In this document: positions 18,342-26,247 of the stretch, piece by piece | Position numbering within the stretch: the stretch's first letter is position 1 | How the letters are laid out: each line of letters begins with the position of its first letter | Source of the DNA: Kribbella sp. NBC_01245 | GTDB taxonomy: Bacteria; Actinomycetota; Actinomycetes; Propionibacteriales; Kribbellaceae | Reading direction: 5' to 3' | DNA length: 64,000 nt | NCBI RefSeq assembly: GCF_036226525.1 | Contig: NZ_CP108487.1 | Span: 4,774,001-4,838,000 of the forward strand | Program-made: the position numbers and the translations under genes | Notes under the pieces: generated by a model | What the model was told of the DNA's origin: nothing | Databases searched by the model: none | The model's input: the letters and a program-made list of their open reading frames with translations, nothing else

Positions 18342-19088
18342 ATGGAACGCGAACAGGTCGAACTGGACGCGCCTGGGCTCGACAGACCCGGCACGCTGAT
18401 CCGATACGGGCACTACGGACGGCCGGTGCTGGTCTTCCCCAGTGAGCAGGGGCGTGCCTGGGACTACGAGAACAATGGAATGGTCGACGCCGTCGCGGAT
18501 CTGATCGAGGCCGGCCGGGTGAAGTTGTACTGCGTCGACTCGTACGACCACGTCAGCTGGTCCGACCGCTCGATTCCGCTGGAGGAACGCGCCCAGCGCC
18601 ACGGTCTGTACGAGTCCTGGATCCTCGACCGGGTCGTCCCGGCGATCGGCGCGGACTCCCCGGGGACGACGGACCTCATCACGACCGGCTGCAGTCTCGG
18701 CGCGTTCCACGCTTTCAACTTCGCGTTGAAACGGGCCGACCTCTTCCCAGTGGCGATCTGCCAGTCGGGCAACTACGACTCGACGGCCTGGCACGGCTGG
18801 GGCGAGCGCGGCGACGCGACGTACTTCAACAATCCCGCGGACTACCTGCAGGGCCTGTCCGGCGAGCATCTGGACTGGTTGCGCAGCCGGGTCTTCCTGG
18901 TGCTGACCGTGGGCCAGGGCGATTGGGAGACGCATCCGACCGGTTCGTTGCCGTCGGCCATCGCCACCGCCGGCCTGCTGCGGGAGAAGGAGATCCCGCA
19001 CGAACTGGACCTGTGGGGTCATGACGTGGCGCACGACTGGCCCTGGTGGCAAAAGCAGATCGCCCATCACCTACCGCGATTCGTCTGA
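18342..19088 (+). CDS. esterase family protein
   Basis: A 248-residue esterase of the PF00756 group: nucleophile in TGCSLGAFHAFNF and His in LWGHDVAHDWPWW. It lacks the beta-sandwich domain of its neighbour. ATG 18342 is preferred over 18327 because GGGAG and GAGG precede it at 8 and 3 bases. It is followed 24 bases later by the ATP-grasp gene. Confidence 0.85.
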   Translation: MEREQVELDAPGLDRPGTLIRYGHYGRPVLVFPSEQGRAWDYENNGMVDAVADLIEAGRVKLYCVDSYDHVSWSDRSIPLEERAQRHGLYESWILDRVVPAIGADSPGTTDLITTGCSLGAFHAFNFALKRADLFPVAICQSGNYDSTAWHGWGERGDATYFNNPADYLQGLSGEHLDWLRSRVFLVLTVGQGDWETHPTGSLPSAIATAGLLREKEIPHELDLWGHDVAHDWPWWQKQIAHHLPRFV

Positions 19089-19112
19089 ACCATTTCTTCA
19101 GGAGGAGTGAAC

Positions 19113-20351
19113 GTGGCTGACCGCTCGCAGCACCTGGTCGGATTGTTACTCGGCGCCGAAGAGGATTGGCCGCAGGCGTTCGAGGCGCTGCTGCGGCGGG
19201 TCGGGCCCGTCACGGACGACACCGGCGTGACCCACGACTTCGTCAGCGAGCGGCTCTCGATCGAGCCGTTCGACCTGGCCGACCCGGTCCGGACCGACCT
19301 GGTGATCGACCGGCTCGCGTACTGGTACTACCACCCGCGCGAGTGGCTGAAGAAGGCCGCGCTGATGGACGGCACGTACCTGCTGAACTCGCCGTTCACC
19401 TTCCAGTCGATGGAGAAGCACAGCGCGTACTGCGCGATGATGCGGCTCGGGCTGAAGATCCCGCGCACGGTGCTGGTGCCGTACAAGAACCCGGTCGACA
19501 ACGTGCGCTGGGCGTACACGTCCGCGAAGTACAACAAGCCGTTCGACCTGGACGCGATCGCGGACGACCTCGGCTATCCGATGTACATGAAGCCGTTCGA
19601 CGGCGGCGGCTGGCGTGGCGTCTCGCGGATCAACAACCGCGACGACCTGCATCAGGCGTACGACGAATCCGGCGAGATGCTGATGCATTTGCAGGCGACG
19701 GTGGAGTACGACAAATTCGCGCGGGCGTTGTCGATCGGCGCCGAAACGATGGTGATGGATTTCCGTCCGGACGAGCCGATGCACAACCGGTACGCCGTTT
19801 CGCACGATTTCCTCAGCCCGTCGGCCGGGCATCAGTCCGTCGCGATCTCGCGCATCGTGAACGCCTTCTTCGGTTGGGAGTTCAACTCCTGCGAAATGCT
19901 GGTCAAGGGTGATTCGGTCCATCCGATCGACTACGCGAACGCCTGTCCGGATGTCGCCATCACCTCGTTGCACTACTACTTCCCCTGGGCCATCTCGGCT
20001 TTGGTGAAATGGTCGGCGTATTCGCTCGCCACCGGTCGCCGTACCAAGGTCGACCTGCATACCGAACGGTATTTCGCGATCGCCGACGACGAGTCACTCG
20101 ATTACGACGCGAAACTCGAGGGATACCTGGCGCTCGCGGACGAGTACTTCGAGACGGAGCGGTATCAGGTGTGGTGCCAGGAGAATCTGGCGCATTTCGA
20201 TGAGCAGGTGGTCGACTGGGTGTCCGGGCCGGACTGCGACCGCATCCTGGTCGAGACCGTGCGGGCGATGTACCCGGCGCATGAGCAGGAGAAATTCCTG
20301 GCGCATTTCCGCGGACTTCTCGGCCTTTGGGTGGCAGATCAGGCTCGGTGA
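19113..20351 (+). CDS. ATP-grasp superfamily ligase
   Basis: A 412-residue protein whose centre reads MYMKPFDGGGWRGVSRI, an ATP-grasp nucleotide-binding pattern, with acidic metal-binding residues further on (GDSVHPIDYANACPDVAI). Such enzymes join a carboxylate to an amine or thiol using ATP. GTG at 19113 has AGGAGG 7 bases upstream. Substrate unknown; its pairing with two esterases suggests that it builds a product the esterases process, or the reverse. Confidence 0.8.
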   Translation: MADRSQHLVGLLLGAEEDWPQAFEALLRRVGPVTDDTGVTHDFVSERLSIEPFDLADPVRTDLVIDRLAYWYYHPREWLKKAALMDGTYLLNSPFTFQSMEKHSAYCAMMRLGLKIPRTVLVPYKNPVDNVRWAYTSAKYNKPFDLDAIADDLGYPMYMKPFDGGGWRGVSRINNRDDLHQAYDESGEMLMHLQATVEYDKFARALSIGAETMVMDFRPDEPMHNRYAVSHDFLSPSAGHQSVAISRIVNAFFGWEFNSCEMLVKGDSVHPIDYANACPDVAITSLHYYFPWAISALVKWSAYSLATGRRTKVDLHTERYFAIADDESLDYDAKLEGYLALADEYFETERYQVWCQENLAHFDEQVVDWVSGPDCDRILVETVRAMYPAHEQEKFLAHFRGLLGLWVADQAR

Positions 20352-20398
20352 ACCACGCTGCGTCACAATGGATGCCCTACTGCGTATGAGGGGGCCTC

Positions 20399-20695
20399 GT
20401 GTCCGAATCGGGCTTGGACGCCGAAGCTGTCGAGCTGATGCGCCGACGGCAGATCGCCCAACAACAACTGGCCGCAGTCGCCGAGCAGATCGGGCGAGTG
20501 ATCCAGCAGGTTTCCGGCTACGAGGAGGGCTACCTGCGCCAGAACGACCAGGTGCAGCAGCTCATCCGCGGCACCGAACCCGGCACCGACCACGCCATCG
20601 CCCGGCACCTCGGCGACGCCAGCGGCGCCGTACGCCAGGCCATGCTCTCCCTTCTCGCCGCCCACGCCACGGGCCGCGCGGCCAGCCGAGCCTGA
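20399..20695 (+). CDS. small helical protein, likely partner of the toxin-like protein
   Basis: 98 residues, GTG start with GAGGGGG just upstream. The sequence is almost entirely helical (LMRRRQIAQQQLAAVAEQIG ... VRQAMLSLLAAHATG), the size and helix-turn-helix shape of ESX-type or LXG-partner proteins, though no WXG motif is present. It lies 6 bases before the toxin-like gene. A chaperone or secretion partner is inferred from position only. Confidence 0.6.
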   Translation: MSESGLDAEAVELMRRRQIAQQQLAAVAEQIGRVIQQVSGYEEGYLRQNDQVQQLIRGTEPGTDHAIARHLGDASGAVRQAMLSLLAAHATGRAASRA

Positions 20696-20701
20696 CCGCC
20701 G

Positions 20702-22069
20702 ATGGCATCTGACCTGGAACGGATCGCGCAGGGTCTGCTCGACTACCTCGACCAGAACCCGCGCCTGTCCGCCGATCTCCGCAACGCCGCCGGCCAATGC
20801 ATGGAGCTCGCCGCCGTCGCCGGCGAACTGTCCGTCCTCCTGCCCGAGGCCGCCGCCGTTGCGGAACACCTCGCCGCCGCGGCCCACGCCTGCGACGAAG
20901 CCGCCGCCCTCTCCGCCAACGCCACCACCATCGGCCGCACCTGGGCCATCTCCGCGGTAGGCGGCGGCACCGGCCCGTCCCCCGCCGGCACCGCCGACCG
21001 CAACCCCGCCACCACCCTCAACCGCCCAGCCGACCGCGAGGAGCGCGACGAGCGGGCGGATGAGGAGCGCGACCGGTTCCTGGCCGAGCGCGACGAACGG
21101 GACAAGCTGCCCGAGTCGGAGGAACAAGACGACCGCCCGGCCGAACGCGGCGCGCTCCCCACCCCACTCGACCTCCCCCTCCCCGAAGGCACCCCTCCAC
21201 CCGTCATCGCCCTCGACCCGACCGCTTCCGATGACCCACCCGCCACGGAACAGCCGGATGACAAGCAGCCGGAGCCGGAGCCCGAGGAGCAAAAGCCCTT
21301 CAACCTGGACGTCAAGTTCGGCGAAGGCGACGACGCCCCCACAGCCCGCGACATCCTCAAGCGGTACGACCCGGCCAAGGCCAACCTCCCCGAGCTGACC
21401 CTGGCCGAAGCCGTCGACTACATCACCGCCAACAAGGACGCCCGCCCCTGGCTAGCCCCCGCCGCCGACTGCGAACCCGAAGTCCAACGCGTCTACGCCA
21501 CCCTCGACAACGGCCTAGGCCACGCCCACCACCGCCACAACGGCCTAGGCGAAGACACCCTCTACGAACGCCGCGTCACCTACCTGGAAGACCCCGCCCA
21601 AACCGACCCCACCAAACGCACCAAAAGCGAAGACGCCTTCCGCCCAGGCGACCTCCATTTCTGCGGGATCGACTCGACACGGATTGCTAGCCCGAGGGCA
21701 TTCGCAACTGCCTTCGTCCGCGCACTCGACAACGAGGAACTCAGCCTGGCCCTGCAGAGGGATTGGGACGAAACGACTGAACCCTTCAGCTTGAAGCTTC
21801 CAATCTCAGATCTTCTCGGCCCGGCTGGCCACGAGGAGTGCATCGGATACCGTCTCAATGGTGAATGGCCGGCTTCACGGCGCGAACGCAAGGCATGGGC
21901 GGTCGCGCGGGCGCGAGGCCAAAATCTGCAAAACCTTCCCGAGCCGACTGGCGCTCCGATCCAGTCTTTTAAGGACGGCGATATCGAAATTCGCCTCCGT
22001 CCCAACGGCGCCATGACCGGCTATGAGATCGGTACGATGTTCCCGAATCCAGCCGAGCCGGACTCATGA
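20702..22069 (+). CDS. putative polymorphic toxin with variable C-terminal tip
   Basis: 455 residues, no signal peptide. Residues 1-85 are helical (delivery or partner-binding), 90-205 a charged, proline-rich linker, and 205-455 a folded C-terminal domain with GHAHHRHNGLGEDTLYERRV, a basic/DPAQTDPTKR stretch and CGIDSTRIASPRAFATAFVRA. The His/Arg-rich start is reminiscent of RNase-type toxin domains, but I cannot assign a family. Third-codon bases are almost all G/C up to about 21,650 and then become mixed, as if the tip had been swapped in. Immediately followed by CdiI-like immunity genes, which is the main reason for the toxin call. Confidence 0.6.
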   Translation: MASDLERIAQGLLDYLDQNPRLSADLRNAAGQCMELAAVAGELSVLLPEAAAVAEHLAAAAHACDEAAALSANATTIGRTWAISAVGGGTGPSPAGTADRNPATTLNRPADREERDERADEERDRFLAERDERDKLPESEEQDDRPAERGALPTPLDLPLPEGTPPPVIALDPTASDDPPATEQPDDKQPEPEPEEQKPFNLDVKFGEGDDAPTARDILKRYDPAKANLPELTLAEAVDYITANKDARPWLAPAADCEPEVQRVYATLDNGLGHAHHRHNGLGEDTLYERRVTYLEDPAQTDPTKRTKSEDAFRPGDLHFCGIDSTRIASPRAFATAFVRALDNEELSLALQRDWDETTEPFSLKLPISDLLGPAGHEECIGYRLNGEWPASRRERKAWAVARARGQNLQNLPEPTGAPIQSFKDGDIEIRLRPNGAMTGYEIGTMFPNPAEPDS

Positions 22070-22085
22070 AGACGCGGAGACGAAA

Positions 22086-22412
22086 ATGACCAAGATCAAG
22101 GAGTACTGGTACAAGGATCGAAGCGTCCCGTTCGGGACCTTGCTGAACCTCGTCGACGCGTATTGCAACCCGGAGGCGTACGACGGCGCCTATGAGGCAC
22201 TCGTCCAGCGAGCGAGGAGCTCTAAGCCGGAAGACTCAGATATCCGAATCTTCAAAGCTGAACTGACCCAGTTGCTCCAAGGCGACAGGGACGGTCTCCA
22301 TCCCCACGCATTGGGCACTGCAGCGGAGTACGACGATTATGACGACACCGCCTTCCTTGCGCGGCTCTGGCACGACCTCTACCCAGACGAGCCTGTTCCC
22401 GAAGCGAGCTGA
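22086..22412 (+). CDS. CdiI-like immunity protein, copy 1
   Basis: A 108-residue protein: PFGTLLNLVDAYCNPEAYDG, FKAELTQLLQGDRDGLHPHA and the closing DTAFLARLWHDLYPDEP. This matches what I recall of the contact-dependent-inhibition immunity family CdiI_2. GGAG lies 6 bases before ATG. It should neutralise the product of the upstream gene. Its codon use resembles the toxin tip rather than the toxin body. Confidence 0.7.
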   Translation: MTKIKEYWYKDRSVPFGTLLNLVDAYCNPEAYDGAYEALVQRARSSKPEDSDIRIFKAELTQLLQGDRDGLHPHALGTAAEYDDYDDTAFLARLWHDLYPDEPVPEAS

Positions 22413-22419
22413 GGTACCC

Positions 22420-23124
22420 GTGGCCGGCGTTAGGCCCTACTGGCGCAGGGACCCGGAGAGACTTGTTCCGTTCTCAGCACTTCTTAGCCTGGTGGAGACC
22501 TACTACCACCCGGAAGTCAGGCATGACAACTACCCGTCATTGATCTCGCGGGTCCGCAGGAGCGGCGCCAACGATGCAGACATCCAAAGGTTCAAACAAG
22601 ACCTGATTGCCCTGCTAACCGGCGACCGCGAGGGTCTGCATCCGCAAGCATTGACGGAGGCCGCGTGGTACGACGAGGACGATGACACCGGGTTCCTTCA
22701 GCGCTTGTGGCGTGATCTGTACCCGGACGAGCCGCTTCCGCGGCGCCCGGGGCAGGACTCTGCGGGTGTCGATGACGGCAGGGCAACAGTGAGTCGGGTC
22801 AAGGGCCACACGGACCGGGGGACTCCGTACGGCACGCTATTGCGGATCGTTGACACCTACTGCCATCCAGAGGCTGACGATGATGCGTACGCTGCGCTGA
22901 TCCGGCGGGCTGCAACCAGAGCAGACGATGCCGAAATGGTGACCTTCAGGGGCGAGCTGGTTCGGCTTCTCGAGGGCGATCGTGAGGGCCTCCGTCCTGA
23001 AGCGCTAAGCACGGCCGCTGAATACCCCGGCGGCAACGATGACGCATTCCTTGAACGACTTTGGCGCGATCTCTATCCAGACGAGCCACTTCCGAAGCGG
23101 GACGGAGGGTTGGGAATGCGATAG
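22420..23124 (+). CDS. double immunity protein, copies 2 and 3 fused
   Basis: 234 residues with two tandem copies of the CdiI-like domain: residues 1-110 (PFSALLSLVETYYHPEVRHD ... RLWRDLYPDEPLP) and 125-234 (PYGTLLRIVDTYCHPEADDD ... RLWRDLYPDEPLP). GTG at 22420 has GAGG 5 bases upstream, overlapping the stop of copy 1. A fusion of two immunity domains is unusual; each could bind one toxin tip variant. Confidence 0.7.
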   Translation: MAGVRPYWRRDPERLVPFSALLSLVETYYHPEVRHDNYPSLISRVRRSGANDADIQRFKQDLIALLTGDREGLHPQALTEAAWYDEDDDTGFLQRLWRDLYPDEPLPRRPGQDSAGVDDGRATVSRVKGHTDRGTPYGTLLRIVDTYCHPEADDDAYAALIRRAATRADDAEMVTFRGELVRLLEGDREGLRPEALSTAAEYPGGNDDAFLERLWRDLYPDEPLPKRDGGLGMR

Positions 23125-23220
23125 GTGAGCTTCTGCGGTTGTGACGCGGCTTGCATCCCGGTCAGCCGGCGCCGCTCCCGCGTTGCGACGGCTGCCTACT
23201 AGAACGGGCAAGGCTGGCAC

Positions 23221-23531
23221 ATGGCTGGCGTGAAGCCGTACTTGCACCAGGATCCTGACGGGCCTGTTCCGTTCTCGACATTGCTGACCACCCCGAAATC
23301 CCGCACGACAATTACGGCGAACTCATCGCCCGGGCTCGGGAGAGCCGACCGAGCGACACCGAACTCCAGAAATTCAAGAGTCAATTGCAGACACTGCTGG
23401 GCGATCGCGAGTGGCTGCATCCACAAGTGCTAACGGAAGCAGCTTGGTACGACGACGAAGACGACACGGCGTTGCTGGAGCGGTTGTGGCGGGATCTCCA
23501 TCCGGAGGAGATCGTGCCGGGTAGGAACTAA
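23221..23531 (+). pseudogene. immunity gene copy 4, broken by a deletion
   Basis: Begins MAGVKPYLHQDPDGPVPFSTLL in one frame and continues HPEIPHDNYGELIARARES ... RLWRDLHPEEIVPG in another. Compared with copy 2 about 19 bases are missing right after the LL codons near 23286, which removes SLVETYY and shifts the frame. Both halves otherwise align over the full domain, so the copy decayed recently. Confidence 0.7.
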
Positions 23532-23562
23532 GCATTTCGTGACCACTCGTGGGATTAGTGGG

Positions 23563-23591
23563 CCGCCTTCCTGTGGGGAGGCGGTTTTTTT
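23563..23591 (+). terminator. Rho-independent terminator after the immunity array
   Basis: CCGCCT (23563-23568) pairs with AGGCGG (23579-23584), followed by seven T. It ends the toxin/immunity transcription unit and abuts the stop codon of the convergent ArsR gene. Confidence 0.8.
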
Positions 23592-24096
23592 ATGGGGTTA
23601 GGGCGGTGAGGAGGGTTAGGAGGGCGGGGAGGCGGGGGGTGGGGATGGTGTAGGTGGCTCGGGTGGGGGTGTGGAGCCAGCCTTCGGCGGTTAGGTGGCG
23701 GAGGTGGTGGTAGATCTGGCCGCTGGTGCCTAGGCCTTCGACTTCGCCTAGGGCGGTTACGGAGGTTCGGCCGGCCAGGATTTGCTGGAGCAGCTTTAGG
23801 CGGATGGGGTTCGCCAGGGCGGCTAGGGCTGAGGCTCGGGTGGACCAGTCGGCTTCTAGGAGGTCGGCGGTTGGGTGAGCGTTCTGCCATTCGACCAAGC
23901 CCGTGGTGGGCAGGGTGACCGTGCCTGCCGAGAGCACTGCTCCGGGTGGTGACACCTGCTCTCGCAATGACTCCAGGACCGCATCAGCGGTGATGACTGG
24001 GGAGCGGGCGGTGGAAGCGGTGGACTCCAGGGCCGCGAGGCGGCGTTCCAGCCGGGCGAGACGCTCGGCCAGGGAGTTATCCACAGGCTCTTCCAC
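23590..24096 (-). CDS. ArsR-type winged-helix regulator
   Basis: 168 residues. An N-terminal coiled segment (ERLARLERRLAALES) precedes the winged helix (STRASALAALANPIRLKLLQ, then TSGQIYHHLRHLTAEGWLH). Start GTG at 24096 follows directly a perfect inverted repeat at 24108-24123, suggesting autoregulation. Divergent from the amidohydrolase gene, a likely second target. Confidence 0.82.
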   Translation of the reverse strand: MEEPVDNSLAERLARLERRLAALESTASTARSPVITADAVLESLREQVSPPGAVLSAGTVTLPTTGLVEWQNAHPTADLLEADWSTRASALAALANPIRLKLLQQILAGRTSVTALGEVEGLGTSGQIYHHLRHLTAEGWLHTPTRATYTIPTPRLPALLTLLTALTP

Positions 24097-24107
24097 AGTT
24101 GTGGATG

Positions 24108-24123
24108 TTACGTAGTTACGTAA
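24108..24123. promoter_or_regulatory. operator-like inverted repeat TTACGTA-N2-TACGTAA
   Basis: A perfect 7+2+7 inverted repeat 11 bases upstream of the ArsR start and 58 bases before the -10 of the divergent amidohydrolase. A typical size for a dimeric winged-helix repressor site. Confidence 0.55.
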
Positions 24124-24180
24124 AAGCTCACAAGGAGCCACGCTTCCAGCACCGCCTGAGAAAGAGGGCGGCCAGGCTCC

Positions 24181-24192
24181 TAGAGTGGCCGG
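24181..24192 (+). promoter_or_regulatory. leaderless promoter -10 TAGAGT
   Basis: TAGAGT (24181-24186), six bases, then ATG at 24193. Confidence 0.5.
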
Positions 24193-25071
24193 ATGGTGGA
24201 TGAGGAGGTGCCGGCGTGGTGGCAGCGGCTGGGGTTGCCCGGGTTGGTCGACGTACACGTGCACTTTCTGCCCGACCCGGTGATGGACGCCGTGTGGGCC
24301 TACTTCGACCAGGCCGAACGGCACTACGGCGTCGCCTGGCCGATCAACTACCGGACTGACGTAGCCACCCGGCTGAAGACGCTGCAAGACCTCGGCGTGC
24401 GGGCGTTCCCCGCGCTGGTTTATCCCCACAAACCCGACATGGCCGCCTGGCTGAACGAGTGGGCCCGCGCGTTCGCCAAAGACACTCCCGGCTGCGTCGC
24501 CAGCGGCACGTTCTACCCCGAGCCGGGCGCAGCGTCGTACGTCGCGAAGGCGATCGAGCAAGGCACGCGCGTTTTCAAGGTGCACGTCCAGGTCGGGGAT
24601 TACGACCCTCGCGACCAGGAGCTCGACCGGGTCTGGGGTCTACTCGCCGAGGCGGGTACGCCGGTCGTGGTGCATTGCGGGTCGGGCCCGATCCCCGGCA
24701 GGCATACCGGACCCGGCCCGTTCGGCGACGTACTCAAGCGGCATCCACGGTTGACCGCGGTGATCGCGCATTTGGGCATGCCGGAGTACGACGAACACCT
24801 CGCGATGGCCGAGGGCTATCCCAACGTGCACCTGGATACGACGATGGCGTGTACGCCGTTCACCGAGGCGCTCGCGCCATTGCCGAAGGACCTCAGGCCA
24901 CGGCTCGGCGCGTTGCAGGACAAGGTCGTACTCGGGACGGACTTCCCCAACATCCCGTACGAGTACGCCGTACAACTGGAAGCCCTCGAGAACCTAGGCC
25001 TCGGGGACGACTGGCTCCGCGCGGTGTGCTGGGACAACGGTAAAGGGCTGCTGGACGTCAGCGAGGCCTGA
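24193..25071 (+). CDS. amidohydrolase-2 family metal hydrolase
   Basis: 292 residues, TIM-barrel metal-dependent hydrolase of the ACMSD-like amidohydrolase_2 group. Metal ligands are visible in VDVHVHFLP (HxH), VVVHCGSGP, VIAHLGMPEYDEH and VVLGTDFPNIPYEY. Members decarboxylate or hydrolyse ring-derived acids. Translation starts at the transcript's first base if the promoter call is right. Its 3' end overlaps the convergent hydrolase gene by 14 bases. Confidence 0.88.
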   Translation: MVDEEVPAWWQRLGLPGLVDVHVHFLPDPVMDAVWAYFDQAERHYGVAWPINYRTDVATRLKTLQDLGVRAFPALVYPHKPDMAAWLNEWARAFAKDTPGCVASGTFYPEPGAASYVAKAIEQGTRVFKVHVQVGDYDPRDQELDRVWGLLAEAGTPVVVHCGSGPIPGRHTGPGPFGDVLKRHPRLTAVIAHLGMPEYDEHLAMAEGYPNVHLDTTMACTPFTEALAPLPKDLRPRLGALQDKVVLGTDFPNIPYEYAVQLEALENLGLGDDWLRAVCWDNGKGLLDVSEA

Positions 25072-25885
25072 GCGGATCGCGGATCGGCATCCCCGCGAGC
25101 CGGCCGACGAACCACGCGAGCGTGACGCCGGTGAGGATCGAGTCGCGGTCGGCGTCGAGGTTGACCTGCTGGGCGTTCCACGCGAGCACGGCCGTCGCGA
25201 GCACGAGGGCCGGGATCTGCTGGCGCTCGGTGAACGCGACGAGGTTCTGGTTGAACCAGCGCACGTCGCGCAGCTCCTCCTCGTACAACCCCTCGGGCGC
25301 GGGCTGCGGGATCTCCGGACCCTCGACGATCGTGTACGCCGGGGCCTCGCCGGGACCGCTGCGATCGTCGGCGACCAGGTACGACGGGTAGCCCAGGCGG
25401 GCCATCAGCTCGGTCCACCCCGCGGCCGTCTGGCGACTGGGCGAACCGCCAGGCGGACCAGCCAGCGCCGCCCACGCGATCGACGGGATGACCAGGTGGT
25501 AGTCCCCCTTCGCCTCGAGTGGCGCGGCGGCATCGATCACGTCGATGACCGAACTCGGCCACGCGTGCGTCAGCAGCAACGGCGTCGCGCTCGCCGTGGC
25601 CGAGGGGATGTGCAGGAAATGCACGGGCTGCCCGGCGATCGCCGTCCGGAAGTGCTCATACGCGTTGAGCCGGGCCTCGTAAGTCCGCCAGTTGTAGCTG
25701 TCGCACCAATAGTCGAGAAGATCCTGCACGTACGGCGCGGGCACCACGCTGCCGAGGCCGGCGGCGGCGAACATGCCCTCGTCCCGGTACTCCCGCAGGC
25801 GCGCGGTCAGCGTATCCAGGTCGCTCTGCGGCACCCGCAAAGCGAACTGCTGGACATCGGCCGTCGTATCGCTCGCCACCCACAC
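25058..25885 (-). CDS. epoxide-hydrolase-like protein, truncated and probably inactive
   Basis: 275 residues against about 380 for the family. The N-terminal EHN-type domain is present (QQFALRVPQSDLDTLTARLR, YWCDSYNWRTYEARLNAYEH), then the oxyanion region HAWPSS replaces HGWPGS. The nucleophile elbow expected after it reads YLVADDRSG instead of GGDWG-like, much of the cap is missing, and no C-terminal catalytic His is evident. It may be a decaying gene or a non-catalytic relative. Start is GTG at 25885 with no clear ribosome site. Confidence 0.6.
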   Translation of the reverse strand: MWVASDTTADVQQFALRVPQSDLDTLTARLREYRDEGMFAAAGLGSVVPAPYVQDLLDYWCDSYNWRTYEARLNAYEHFRTAIAGQPVHFLHIPSATASATPLLLTHAWPSSVIDVIDAAAPLEAKGDYHLVIPSIAWAALAGPPGGSPSRQTAAGWTELMARLGYPSYLVADDRSGPGEAPAYTIVEGPEIPQPAPEGLYEEELRDVRWFNQNLVAFTERQQIPALVLATAVLAWNAQQVNLDADRDSILTGVTLAWFVGRLAGMPIRDPLRPR

Positions 25886-25947
25886 CCCAATCGCAGAAAC
25901 CGGCTACGCCCGACATGACGCAAGCCGGCCGCAAAGAGTTGCCCCAC

Positions 25948-26111
25948 AGTGTCCTGGACCCGAAGTTCCTTGAGTGATTGCGGTGTTCAGGTGCGTGCAT
26001 CGCGGTGCTGGCGGAGCGTCCTCGATGCGGAGCATCGTGGATGCTTCGCCAGTGCCGCGAGGTGCGTGCCTGGGCGCCGCAAGCGCCAAGGAACTTCGGG
26101 TCCAGGACACT
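25948..26111. repeat. 164-bp near-complete palindrome
   Basis: The outer 25 bases (25948-25972) are the exact reverse complement of 26087-26111; the interior continues as an imperfect inverted repeat down to GATGC-GGA-GCATC at 26024-26036. The whole element can fold into a single 80-bp hairpin with a 3-base loop. It fills the gap between the epoxide-hydrolase-like gene and the GH2 gene. Could be a MITE-like non-autonomous element; no second copy is in this window. Confidence 0.85.
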
Positions 26112-26247
26112 AGGCAATCAGTTCAGCAGGTGGACCGCAAATGAGTTCGTCCAGGCCCGAATCCAGGGCGCGGGACAGGCCTTGTTGCGGCGATTCCAAC
26201 GTTGTAAACTCCGGAAGCCAGCCGCCGCCAATCTCCTGGAGTCCCCT

